Shown piece after piece: positions 1 to 7,949 of a stretch of DNA of 64,000 bases. The notes beneath the pieces were generated by a model that saw nothing but the letters and a program-made list of their open reading frames with translations, did no database searches and was not told the DNA's origin. Made by a program: the position numbers and the translations under genes. Position 1 is the first letter of the stretch, and each line of letters opens with the position of its first letter. The DNA is from Acidisoma sp. PAMC 29798 (GTDB lineage: Bacteria > Pseudomonadota > Alphaproteobacteria > Acetobacterales > Acetobacteraceae), in assembly GCF_030252425.1 (NCBI RefSeq), contig NZ_CP126994.1:1426001-1490000 (forward strand), written 5' to 3'.

Positions 1-173
1 TCATGGCGCCGCCCTTCGTGCAGGCCTATGTCGCGGCGCATGAGGCGGCGCATCTGCGTCACCTCAACCACGGGCCGGCCTTCTGGGCATTGGTGGAGGT
101 TCTGTGCCCCGATTGGCGGCTGGCGTCCGACTGGCTGCGGGACGAGGGGCCGCGCTTGCTGCGGATCGGCTAG
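1..173 (+). CDS. YgjP-like (DUF45) zinc metallopeptidase, C-terminal fragment
   Basis: The gene enters from the left edge, so only its last 57 or so codons are visible, ending in TAG at 171-173. The visible protein has the motif HEAAHLRHLNHGPAFW. HExxH followed by the HxxxFW block is the signature of the YgjP/DUF45 group of M48-like zinc peptidases, where the two histidines of HExxH and the later histidine bind zinc. Substrate is unknown for this family. The true start lies outside the window; the ATG at position 3 is only an internal methionine. It converges with the FAD dehydrogenase, and repeat R1 lies between the two stop codons. Confidence 0.75.
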   Translation, partial: MAPPFVQAYVAAHEAAHLRHLNHGPAFWALVEVLCPDWRLASDWLRDEGPRLLRIG

Positions 174-176
174 CCG

Positions 177-256
177 GTGGACTGCGCTTCGCTTTTCCAC
201 CCTACGAAGGGCTGGACGGCGGACTTGTAGGGCGGAAAAGCGCAGCGCATTCCGCC
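177..256. repeat. Palindromic repeat family, copy R1 (two arms)
   Basis: Two inverted arms: 177-206 contains GCTTTTCCACCCTACG, and 227-256 contains GTAGGGCGGAAAAGCGC followed by a GCATTCCGCC end. The arms pair over nearly their whole length. The copy begins 4 bases after the YgjP stop and ends 6 bases before the stop of the convergent FAD dehydrogenase, so it could terminate both transcripts. Six further copies occur in the window. Confidence 0.85.
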
Positions 257-262
257 GAACCG

Positions 263-2770
263 TCAGCTCCGCAGCGCGTCGTTGGCGGGGTCGAAGGGGC
301 TGTCGGCGATGACCGTCGCGCGGTGGCGATGACCCAAAATCGTCACCTCCAGCGCTTGTCCCATCACCGCCAGATCCGGCCGGACCATGGCGAGCGCGAG
401 GGACTTGCCGACACGCCAGCCGAAACCGCCGGAGGTCGTGCGACCCACCAGTTCGCTGCCGATATGGATCGGCTCGGAGCCGCGCGCATCCGCGTCCGTC
501 ACGTCATGCACCTCGAGCGTGACGAAGGCATTGGCGAGGCCACGGTCTTTCCAGGCGAGCAGCGCATCTTTCCCAAGGAAGTCGCCCTTCTTGAGGGAGA
601 TGAAACGGTCGAGGCCCGATTCATGCGCCGAATATTCAATCGACATTTCGCGCGGAATAATCTTGTAGGATTTCTCCAGCCGCAAGGCGTCCATCGCCTT
701 AATGCCGAAGGGCTTCAGCTCGAATTCGACACCCGCCTCGAACAAAAGATCGAACAGGTAGTTCTGCATTTCAATCGGATGATGCAGTTCCCAGCCCAAT
801 TCACCCACATAGTTGACGCGCATGGCGAGCGCGGTCGCTGCCCCGACCGAGATCATCTTGCCGGTCAGCCAGGGGAAAGCGGCGTTCGACAGATCGGTAT
901 CCGTCAGCGTGGCGAGCAGCGCGCGGGCGCGTGGCCCGGCGAGCACGAAGACACCATATTGCGTCGTCACCTTCTGCATGGTGACGCTTCCGTCGGTCGG
1001 CAGCAGCTTGAACAGATAGTCGCTGTCATGCCGCTCCAAAGCGCCGGCGGAGACGAGATAGAAGCTGGTCGCACCCATGCCGAAGACGGTGAATTCCGAG
1101 CGCACGCCGCCGCGCTTGGTCAGCAGGTAAGATAGCGACACGCGGCCGGTTTTAGGCACCTTGTTGGTCAGGATGCTGTCAAGCCAAGCGGCGGCCCCGG
1201 GGCCCGAGACTTCCAGCTTGGCAAAGGCGGTCATGTCGAGCAGACCGACCTTCTCATGCACATGCCGCGCTTCGGCGCCGACATAGGCGAAGGCGTTGGA
1301 GCGGCGGAAGCTCCATTTTTCGCGAATGCGACCGTCCGTCTCGGGCGCGGCGTGATTCTCGTTCATCAGCACGTCCGGCTTGGCGAGTTCCGCCTCGCTC
1401 AAGGCGTAGTTGGGCGGCGCGAACCAGCCCGGACGCTCCCAGCCATAGACGGTGCCGAAGACCGCGCCGAGGGCGGCCATCCGGTCGTAGCAGGGCGCGC
1501 GCTTGAGGCCACGGGCGGCGCCACGCTCCTCCTCGGGGTAATGGACGCTGAAGACCTTGGCATAGGCTTCTTCGGTCTTCTCGCGCAGGTAGCCGCGCCC
1601 GGCATAGGGGCCGAAGCGGCGGGGATCGACGCCCATCATATCGACCGAGGGCTCGCCCTCGGTGATCCATTCGGCGAGCTGCCAGCCGGCGCCGCCGGCG
1701 GCGGTGATGCCGAAGCTGTGGCCCTCATTCAGCCAGAAGTTCTTGAGGTGCCAGGCCGGCCCCACGATCGGGCTGCCGTCCGGCGTATAGGCGATGGCGC
1801 CGTTATAGACCTTCTTGACGCCGACTTCGCCGAAGGCGGGCACGCGTTCGATCGCCGTCTCGATATAAGGCGCGAGCCGGTCTAGATCTTCCTGGAACAG
1901 CTCGTATTCCGACTGCGGGGAGGGGCCGTCGACATAGCAGCAGGGCGCGCCGACTTCATACGGCCCAAGCAGCAACCCGCCGGCTTCCTCACGCATGTAC
2001 CAGGAACTGTCGGCTTCGCGCAGCACGCCCATTTCGGGCAGGCCCTGGGCACGCCGCTCCATGATCAGCGGATGCTGTTCCGTCACGATATACTGGTGCT
2101 CGACCGGAATGACAGGAATGTCTAGGCCGACCATGGCGCCGGTGTTGCGGGCGAAATTGCCGGTGGCGGAGACCACGTGCTCGCAGGTGATGTCGCCCTT
2201 GTCGGTGCTTACTAACCATTCGCCGTTAGGCTGCTGGGTGATGCCGGTCACGGTGGTGTTGCGGTAGATTTCGGCGCCGCGCTGGCGCGCCCCGGTGGCG
2301 AAGGCCTGGGTGAGGTCGGCCGGTTGAACATAACCGTCGTCGACATGCTGGATGGCGCCGATGATGCCGTCCGTCTCCATCAGGGGCCAAATCTCCTTGA
2401 CCTCGATGGGCGTCAGGAAGTCGGTCCGCACGCCGATGGTGCGGGCCACGCCCGCGTAATACTTGTACTCGTCCATCCGGTCCTGCGTGCGGGCCAGGCG
2501 GATGTTGGAGACAGAGCGCAACCCGACGTTCTGACCGGTCTCGGCCTCCAGGCTCTTATAGAGCGCGACCGAATATTTATGGAGCTGGCCGACCGAATAG
2601 CTGAGGTTGAACAATGGCAGCAGGCCGGCGGCGTGCCAGGTGGAGCCCGATGTCAGTTCCCGCCGCTCGATCAGCACGACGTCGCTCCAGCCCTTTTTCG
2701 CAAGGTGGTAGAGCGTGCCCACGCCCACCGCGCCGCCGCCGATTACTACAACGCGCGCATGGGTCTTCAT
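263..2770 (-). CDS. FAD-dependent dimethylglycine/sarcosine dehydrogenase family protein
   Basis: The 835-residue protein has the two-part build of the DMGDH/SARDH family. The N-terminal D-amino-acid-oxidase-like fold carries a Rossmann motif GGGAVGVG at residues 11-18. The motif STWHAAG follows, and its His46 sits where FAD is covalently attached in mammalian DMGDH. The C-terminal half (about 430-820) is a GcvT/aminomethyltransferase domain that would bind tetrahydrofolate and take up the one-carbon unit. Length matches the family. The neighbouring glycine betaine demethylase makes dimethylglycine, so a role in the next oxidation steps (dimethylglycine or sarcosine) is likely, but which substrate is used cannot be read from sequence. 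Start is ATG. Confidence 0.88.
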   Translation of the reverse strand: MKTHARVVVIGGGAVGVGTLYHLAKKGWSDVVLIERRELTSGSTWHAAGLLPLFNLSYSVGQLHKYSVALYKSLEAETGQNVGLRSVSNIRLARTQDRMDEYKYYAGVARTIGVRTDFLTPIEVKEIWPLMETDGIIGAIQHVDDGYVQPADLTQAFATGARQRGAEIYRNTTVTGITQQPNGEWLVSTDKGDITCEHVVSATGNFARNTGAMVGLDIPVIPVEHQYIVTEQHPLIMERRAQGLPEMGVLREADSSWYMREEAGGLLLGPYEVGAPCCYVDGPSPQSEYELFQEDLDRLAPYIETAIERVPAFGEVGVKKVYNGAIAYTPDGSPIVGPAWHLKNFWLNEGHSFGITAAGGAGWQLAEWITEGEPSVDMMGVDPRRFGPYAGRGYLREKTEEAYAKVFSVHYPEEERGAARGLKRAPCYDRMAALGAVFGTVYGWERPGWFAPPNYALSEAELAKPDVLMNENHAAPETDGRIREKWSFRRSNAFAYVGAEARHVHEKVGLLDMTAFAKLEVSGPGAAAWLDSILTNKVPKTGRVSLSYLLTKRGGVRSEFTVFGMGATSFYLVSAGALERHDSDYLFKLLPTDGSVTMQKVTTQYGVFVLAGPRARALLATLTDTDLSNAAFPWLTGKMISVGAATALAMRVNYVGELGWELHHPIEMQNYLFDLLFEAGVEFELKPFGIKAMDALRLEKSYKIIPREMSIEYSAHESGLDRFISLKKGDFLGKDALLAWKDRGLANAFVTLEVHDVTDADARGSEPIHIGSELVGRTTSGGFGWRVGKSLALAMVRPDLAVMGQALEVTILGHRHRATVIADSPFDPANDALRS

Positions 2771-2860
2771 TGGTGGTCCTTAGGGCTCGGGATATGCGAC
2801 CCCAGGATAGGAACCGAGGGCCGGATGGCAACAGAAGGATAACGCCGGGCGATTTGAAGA

Positions 2861-4285
2861 TTAGCGACCGGCCCGCAATGGAGGCGGGCGCTTATCCGGC
2901 CAGCGGGTCGCGCAATCATAGGCATGACCGAGCTGGAGGCAGGCGAGGTCGGCGTGGAAGGGCGCCATCAGTTGCATGCCCATCGGCAGGCCCTGGGCGT
3001 TAAAGCCCACGGGCACGTTGAGTGCGGGCAGGGCGCTCATGGTCGCGGCGACCACCACTTCCATCCAGCGGTGATAGCTGTCCATCGGTTTGCCCGCGAC
3101 CTCGGCCTGCCAATGCGTGTCTGCGGCGAAGGGGAACACCTGGGCCGAGGGCAGCACCAGATAGTCGTAACGCGCGAAGAGCCCGCTGAGATGGCGGACC
3201 CAGCGCGTGCGCACGGCGAGTGCGGCGCTTACATCGCTGCCGGTGAGGGCCAGGCCGCGGGCGACTTCCCACTGTGCCTCCGGTTTCAGGCGGTCACGGC
3301 GGTCGTCCGCGTAGATTTCACCCAATGAGGCCGCGATGAGCCAGGCCCGCAGATCGATCCAGGCCTGCCAGAGGTCTTCCATGGGAAAACCGATGGCAAC
3401 GGGTTCGACGATGGCGCCGAGACCCTCCATCACCCGCAACCCGCTTTCGCACAGGGAAAGGATGTCCGGCTCCATCGGCAGATGGCCGCCGAGATCGCCG
3501 AGCCAACCGATGCGGCGACCCGCTACAGACACGTCCAGCGGTGCCGACACGGCCGAACCGGATTCGGGGAGAGACAGCGGTGCGCGCGGATCGGGGCCGG
3601 CCTGAACCGAGAACAGCATCGCGAGGTCGGCGACGCTGCGCGCCATCGGCCCCAGCACAGCCATGCCGGCGGCAAAGACATCTCCCAGGGTTTCCTCGGG
3701 GATGCGTTGCGGGCTCGGGCGGAAGCCGAAGACGTTGTTGAAGGCGGCCGGATTGCGCAGCGATCCACCATGGTCGCTGCCATCTGCGAGCGGCAGCATG
3801 CCGAGGGCCAAAGCGACGGCGGCACCGCCGCTGCTGCCGCCGGCCGTGCGGCTCTGGTCATAGGCGTTCAGCGTGGTGCCGAAGACGGTGTTGTAGGTCT
3901 GCGAACCAAAGCCGAATTCCGGCACATTGGTCTTGCCGATCAGGATGGCGCCGGCCGCCCGCAGGCGGGACACCATGATGCTGTCGGCATCGGGCACATG
4001 ATCGGCAAAGAGCGGCGAGCCATGCGTGCTGCGGAGGCCCTTGGTCTCCTCCAGATCTTTCACCGCGAAGGGCAACCCGTGCAGCGGGCCCATAGGCGCA
4101 GTCATGTCGCGCATCGCCGCTTCGGCCAGCAGCGTGGCCCGATCGACGCGCGAGACGATGGCATTCACGACGGGATTGACTGCGTCGATATGGTCGAGGA
4201 AGGCGGTCATGACCTCGACGCAGGAGACGTCTCGCGCCGCGATCCGTGCCGCTAGGTCGATGGCGGAGATGCGGGTCAGGGTCAC
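2861..4285 (-). CDS. Amidase (amidase signature family)
   Basis: A 474-residue amidase-signature enzyme with a full Ser-cisSer-Lys triad: Lys76 in FAVKD, the cis-serine in GGSSGG at 149-154, and nucleophile Ser175 in the GGSLR motif (DGSDHGGSLRNPA; the family norm is GTDxGGSIRxPA). These enzymes hydrolyse amide bonds; the substrate is not predictable here. Its start overlaps the stop of the upstream VOC gene by 4 bases, so the two are probably translated together. It lies between the betaine demethylase genes and the FAD dehydrogenase on the same strand and may act on a related nitrogen compound (inference). Confidence 0.88.
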   Translation of the reverse strand: MTLTRISAIDLAARIAARDVSCVEVMTAFLDHIDAVNPVVNAIVSRVDRATLLAEAAMRDMTAPMGPLHGLPFAVKDLEETKGLRSTHGSPLFADHVPDADSIMVSRLRAAGAILIGKTNVPEFGFGSQTYNTVFGTTLNAYDQSRTAGGSSGGAAVALALGMLPLADGSDHGGSLRNPAAFNNVFGFRPSPQRIPEETLGDVFAAGMAVLGPMARSVADLAMLFSVQAGPDPRAPLSLPESGSAVSAPLDVSVAGRRIGWLGDLGGHLPMEPDILSLCESGLRVMEGLGAIVEPVAIGFPMEDLWQAWIDLRAWLIAASLGEIYADDRRDRLKPEAQWEVARGLALTGSDVSAALAVRTRWVRHLSGLFARYDYLVLPSAQVFPFAADTHWQAEVAGKPMDSYHRWMEVVVAATMSALPALNVPVGFNAQGLPMGMQLMAPFHADLACLQLGHAYDCATRWPDKRPPPLRAGR

Positions 4286-4686
4286 GCTGCGGCCTTGTGG
4301 TGATGAAAGACGCAGGCGAGCTTATTGCCGTTCGGGTCCCGCACATAGGCGACGTAGAAGCTCGGCTCGTAATAGGGCCGCGTGCCGGGCGCGCCTTCGC
4401 TGGTGCCGCCGTGGGTGAGGGCGGCATCGTGGAAGGCGATGACCTCGGCCTCGTTGGCGGCCTTGAGGGCGATCATGCTGCCATTGCCGGCGGTCGGCGG
4501 CGCGCCATTGAAGGGCGGGCAGATCCAGAAGCTGGCCCCGCCGTCATAATTCGGTCCCCAGCCGATGAAGCCGTCTGTCGAATCCGGCGATCGGACATAG
4601 CCAAGCGTCGCAAAAACGGCGTCGTAGAAGACGAGGGCGCGCGGAACGTCACTGACGCCGAGCGTCGTGTAGAGAATCGGGGACAT
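4282..4686 (-). CDS. VOC family (glyoxalase/dioxygenase-like) protein
   Basis: The 134-residue protein has the paired beta-alpha-beta-beta-beta pattern of the vicinal oxygen chelate superfamily: YTTLGVSDVPRALVFYDAVF at the N terminus and VAYVRDPNGNKLACVF at the C terminus. The DPNGN turn before the last strand is a common marker of the glyoxalase-like group. The reaction is not predictable. Its stop overlaps the amidase start by 4 bases, giving a two-gene operon. The upstream side faces vapB divergently, with about 76 bases between the two start codons. Confidence 0.85.
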   Translation of the reverse strand: MSPILYTTLGVSDVPRALVFYDAVFATLGYVRSPDSTDGFIGWGPNYDGGASFWICPPFNGAPPTAGNGSMIALKAANEAEVIAFHDAALTHGGTSEGAPGTRPYYEPSFYVAYVRDPNGNKLACVFHHHKAAA

Positions 4687-4706
4687 GCAGACGCTCCAGT
4701 CGGTAC

Positions 4707-4757
4707 TTGCAGCTCGTGCTGTTGGTATATATCATGGTATCTGACATCGCAAGGAGG
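4707..4757 (+). promoter_or_regulatory. Putative vapBC promoter and operator
   Basis: TTGCAG (4707-4712) and TATCAT (4730-4735) are separated by 17 bases, a plausible sigma70-type pair. Two direct TGGTAT repeats (4723-4728 and 4735-4740), 12 bases apart, overlap the -10 box and could be the site where the VapB/VapC complex represses its own promoter. A strong ribosome binding site AAGGAGG (4751-4757) precedes the vapB ATG at 4763. All of this is inference from sequence pattern. Confidence 0.45.
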
Positions 4758-4762
4758 CCCCC

Positions 4763-5023
4763 ATGACCCAGGTCGCAAAACTGTTCAGCAACGGTCGCAG
4801 CCAAGCCGTACGCCTGCCGGCGGCCTATCGGTTCGAGGGAACCGAGGTTTTTATTCGCCAGGATCAGGAAAGCGGCGATGTGATCCTGTCCCGCAAGCCG
4901 CCAACCTGGGATGGCTTTTTCGCTGCGCTCAAGGGCGCTGACGTGCCGGCTGATTTCCTTGATGCGAGCGAGCGACACCAGGCACCGCAGGAGCGCGATC
5001 CCTTCGCTGATTGGAGCGAATGA
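4763..5023 (+). CDS. vapB: VapB-type antitoxin (AbrB/SpoVT fold)
   Basis: An 86-residue protein whose first 55 residues match the swapped-hairpin AbrB/SpoVT fold of VapB antitoxins: VAKLFSNGRSQAVRLPAAYRF, then the strand GTEVFIRQ. The acidic C terminus is the part that normally wraps the toxin. It should bind VapC, block its RNase site and repress the shared promoter. The stop TGA overlaps the vapC ATG (ATGA, 4 bases), the usual arrangement. A strong AAGGAGG site supports the ATG start. The module is inserted between minus-strand betaine catabolic genes. Confidence 0.9.
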   Translation: MTQVAKLFSNGRSQAVRLPAAYRFEGTEVFIRQDQESGDVILSRKPPTWDGFFAALKGADVPADFLDASERHQAPQERDPFADWSE

Positions 5024-5424
5024 CGCGCTACATGCTGGATACAAATACCGTCAGCTACTTTGTCAAAGAGCAAGCGGAAGTGGTCCGACGTGTGATCTCT
5101 GTTCCGATGTCGTCGCTGTGCCTGTCGGCGATCACCGAAGGCGAACTGTTATTCGGACTTGCCAAGCGGCCGAGTGCGACACGGCTTCATCGATCGGTGC
5201 GGGAGTTGCTGCGGCGGATCGACGTGCTGCCTTGGACGAGTGCGACGGCAGAGCGCTATGGCGTGGAACGCGCGCAGATGGCGAGGGAGGGCCGCATATT
5301 GGCGCCGATCGATCTCCTGATCGCGGCGCACGCGCTCAGCGTGGGCGCGGTGCTCGTGACAAATGATCAGGTTTTCGCCAGCGTGACGGACCTCATCGTC
5401 GAAGATTGGACGCAGGCGGCGTAG
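5020..5424 (+). CDS. vapC: VapC-type PIN-domain ribonuclease toxin
   Basis: A 134-residue PIN-domain protein. The conserved acidic residues are all visible: Asp in YMLDTNTVS near the N terminus, Glu in ITEGELLFGL, Asp in APIDLLIAAHA, and Asp in LVTNDQVF. Such toxins are Mg-dependent RNases that cut tRNA or rRNA when freed from VapB. The ATG at 5020 overlaps the vapB stop; an in-frame TTG at 5011 inside vapB is less likely. The gene ends 13 bases before the convergent gbcB stop. Confidence 0.92.
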   Translation: MTRYMLDTNTVSYFVKEQAEVVRRVISVPMSSLCLSAITEGELLFGLAKRPSATRLHRSVRELLRRIDVLPWTSATAERYGVERAQMAREGRILAPIDLLIAAHALSVGAVLVTNDQVFASVTDLIVEDWTQAA

Positions 5425-5437
5425 TGCAGTGGCACCG

Positions 5438-6553
5438 CTAACGGTCGATCACCAGATCGCTGAGCGGTTTCGAACAGCAGATCAGCACCATGCCGGCGTC
5501 GATCTCGCGCTGGCGGATGCCGCCCTGGTGCTGCATGGAGACCTCGCCCGAAACGAGCTTGCTTTTGCAGGTCCCGCATAAGCCGCGCGCACAGGACGAC
5601 GGCAATCGCATGCCGGCGGCCCGCGCCGCCGCCAGCACATGCATGTCGGCCGGAACCTCGATCGTGCGGCGGCTTTTGGTGAACTCGACCTTATAGGTCT
5701 TCGCCACATCCCAATTCGCCGGCGGCGCGAGCGCCGCATCGACCGGGGCAAGATCGTCGAAGTTGAAGCTCTCCTCATGATACCGCGCCATGTCGAACCC
5801 GGCTTGCACCAGCATGGCGCGGATGCCGGCCATGTAGGGCGCGGGGCCGCAGGCGAAGACCTCCCGCTCCATCAAATCGGGCGCCACCATCTGGAGCATC
5901 GGCAGGCTGACGCGGCCGCGTAGCCCGGTCCAGCTTTCGCCCAGGCTGTCATGCTCGCAAATCGGCACGGCGCGGAAACCCGGTGAGCGCGCCATCAGGG
6001 CCAGTTCGGCGCGGTAGATGATATCGGCCGGGCTGCGGGCGCTGTGCAGGAACAGCACATCGGTTTCCAGCGCCAGATCGTGGAAGCTGCGCGCCATCGA
6101 CATCATCGGCGTAATGCCGCTGCCCGCGGACAGCAGCAGGTATTTGCCATTGGCCGAGGCGTGATCGACGCAGTTGAACTCGCCCATCGGACCGATGGCG
6201 CGAATTTCGTCACCCGGCTTCAGCCTGTCATGCATCCAGGGACTGACGACGCCGCCGGCGAACCGCTTGGTAGTCATCGCGATCAGATGGGGTCGGGTGG
6301 GCGAGGAGGCGATCGTGTAGCAGCGATTGACGGCACGACCGTCGATGATCAGGTCGAGGGTGATGAACTGGCCCGGCTTAAAACTGTGCCGGCGCGGCGA
6401 GCGGCCGGAGAAGACGAAGGTTTTGACGTCATGGGTTTCCTGCCGCACGGCGCGGCAGACGAGGACGTCATCCGCCTCCGCATCCCATTCGGGCAGCCGG
6501 GCATCCAGCTCCGCCGCGACATGCAGGCGACGCGCGGCGATCACATCCGACAA
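5438..6553 (-). CDS. gbcB: Glycine betaine monooxygenase reductase subunit
   Basis: A 371-residue electron-transfer protein. Residues about 28-130 form an FAD-binding ferredoxin-reductase barrel (FKPGQFITLDL, RCYTIASSP). An NAD-binding domain follows (LLSAGSGITPMMSM, VFACGPAPYM). A plant-type 2Fe-2S domain closes the protein, with ligands in CARGLCGTC plus a late cysteine in LICCSK. It passes electrons from NADH to the Rieske oxygenase GbcA, which demethylates glycine betaine to dimethylglycine. The start is odd: the first possible codon is a TTG directly after the gbcA TAA and in the same frame, with a GTG three codons on. Domain order matches GbcB of pseudomonads. Confidence 0.87.
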   Translation of the reverse strand: MSDVIAARRLHVAAELDARLPEWDAEADDVLVCRAVRQETHDVKTFVFSGRSPRRHSFKPGQFITLDLIIDGRAVNRCYTIASSPTRPHLIAMTTKRFAGGVVSPWMHDRLKPGDEIRAIGPMGEFNCVDHASANGKYLLLSAGSGITPMMSMARSFHDLALETDVLFLHSARSPADIIYRAELALMARSPGFRAVPICEHDSLGESWTGLRGRVSLPMLQMVAPDLMEREVFACGPAPYMAGIRAMLVQAGFDMARYHEESFNFDDLAPVDAALAPPANWDVAKTYKVEFTKSRRTIEVPADMHVLAAARAAGMRLPSSCARGLCGTCKSKLVSGEVSMQHQGGIRQREIDAGMVLICCSKPLSDLVIDR

Positions 6554-7834
6554 TTACGCCAGCCCATCGGAAAGGCGGCCGAGGTACCATTTGCAGAACT
6601 TCTCGACCAGCATTTCGGTATAGGGCGAATAGGGACCGGGTTCGTAGGCTGGGGTGCGCGCGCCCGCCTGGGCGATCTCCACCAATCCCGCGTCCTGGCT
6701 ATTGGTCGCGTTCCAGACGCTGGTGAGGTTCTCGACATCGTAGTCGATACCCTCCCGCGCATCCTTGTGGACCAGCCATTTGGTGCGCACCAGCGTGTGC
6801 TCAGCATCGATCGGCAGCGCCGTGAAGGTCACGATATGGTCGCTCATGAAGTGGTGCCAGGAATTCGGCTGCGTCCAGAAGGACAGACCGCCGAGCGCGG
6901 TATCGGTCAGATTGCCCAGCAGCTTGCGGGAGGCGACGCGCGTGTCCAGTGTCTGGCTCTCGCCCAACTGGTCGATCGGCAGGCGCTGGGTGCGAAAGCC
7001 GGTGATGCAATCGTCGAGATGATCGACCTCGGCAGAGGGAATGCCGCAGCTTTCCCACCGCGCGGCGGAGGTTTCGACCAGCGTCTCATAGCGGGCGGCC
7101 TGGGCCAGCTCGGTCTCGTCCATCTGGCCGGGTGCGAAGCCGAACCCATAGGCGAAGAGCGGAATGGTCAGCTCGGGATGATTGCCCGAACAATGATAGC
7201 ACTCACGATTATTCTCCATCGTGAGTTTCCAATTGCCCCGCTCGATGAGGTCGTTGGAGGCTGCGATCTTGCAGTTCTTCAAGTCGTGCGGCAGCAGATA
7301 GGGCGTCATCGCCGCTTCCATAGCGTCGATATCGGCAGGCGGTTCGGCGGCGAGGCAGATGAAGATCAGCCCGGCGATGGAGCGGACATGCACGCTTTTG
7401 AGGCCGAAGCAGCTGGTGTCGAAATCCTGGCCCATATGCTCGGCGTAGATGAGCTTGCCTTCGAGATTATAGGTCCATTGGTGGTAGCGGCAGACCAGAT
7501 TGCCGACGGCGCCCGCTTCCTCATGCACCAGCTTGGCACCGCGATGACGGCAGACATTGTGGTAGGCGCGCAGACCCATATCGTCGTCACGCAGGATGAC
7601 GATCGAGTTCTTTCCGAGGGTGACGGTCACGTAGTCGCCGGCTTCGGGCAGTTCGGGCTCGATCGCCACATAGATCCAATGCCGGCCAAAGATCAGCTCC
7701 ATATCGGCCGCAAAGATCTCGGGGTTCGTATAGAAGGGCGCGTCCAGGCTGTAGCCGGGCTGCCGACGTGCGATGAGCGAGCGAATGGCGGCGCGCGTCT
7801 CGTCGGTGATCGTGGCTTTGTCCAGGGTCGTCAT
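6554..7834 (-). CDS. gbcA: Glycine betaine monooxygenase, Rieske oxygenase subunit
   Basis: A 426-residue Rieske non-heme iron oxygenase. The 2Fe-2S ligands are Cys95 and His97 (CRHRG) and Cys115 and His118 (CRYHQW). The mononuclear iron site is visible in the block NRECYHCSGNHPEL. Together with the reductase next door it matches the GbcAB enzyme that removes one methyl of glycine betaine as formaldehyde. ATG 7834 was chosen because the frame farther upstream lies in the regulator gene in another frame and reads as low-complexity arginine-rich noise; GGAGATCAGGG lies just before it. The gene sits 115 bases downstream of a GlxA-type regulator on the same strand. Confidence 0.88.
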   Translation of the reverse strand: MTTLDKATITDETRAAIRSLIARRQPGYSLDAPFYTNPEIFAADMELIFGRHWIYVAIEPELPEAGDYVTVTLGKNSIVILRDDDMGLRAYHNVCRHRGAKLVHEEAGAVGNLVCRYHQWTYNLEGKLIYAEHMGQDFDTSCFGLKSVHVRSIAGLIFICLAAEPPADIDAMEAAMTPYLLPHDLKNCKIAASNDLIERGNWKLTMENNRECYHCSGNHPELTIPLFAYGFGFAPGQMDETELAQAARYETLVETSAARWESCGIPSAEVDHLDDCITGFRTQRLPIDQLGESQTLDTRVASRKLLGNLTDTALGGLSFWTQPNSWHHFMSDHIVTFTALPIDAEHTLVRTKWLVHKDAREGIDYDVENLTSVWNATNSQDAGLVEIAQAGARTPAYEPGPYSPYTEMLVEKFCKWYLGRLSDGLA

Positions 7835-7949
7835 TGTCCCTGATCTCCGTTTGGCAGAGGGTGTGGCCGCAATTCTATCGTGCCGGGCCGGAACCCTGCT
7901 GCGTTGCGCCGATGCGACATGGTTTTTGCCTGAATGCGCGCCGGCAGCG

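Noticed and set aside
6044-7843. 599-residue plus-strand open frame
   Set aside because: Shadow of gbcA and gbcB on the other strand, with His/Gln/Arg-rich noise and no motifs.
7835-7949. Betaine regulator binding site upstream of gbcA
   Set aside because: No pair of half-sites could be identified with confidence from sequence alone.
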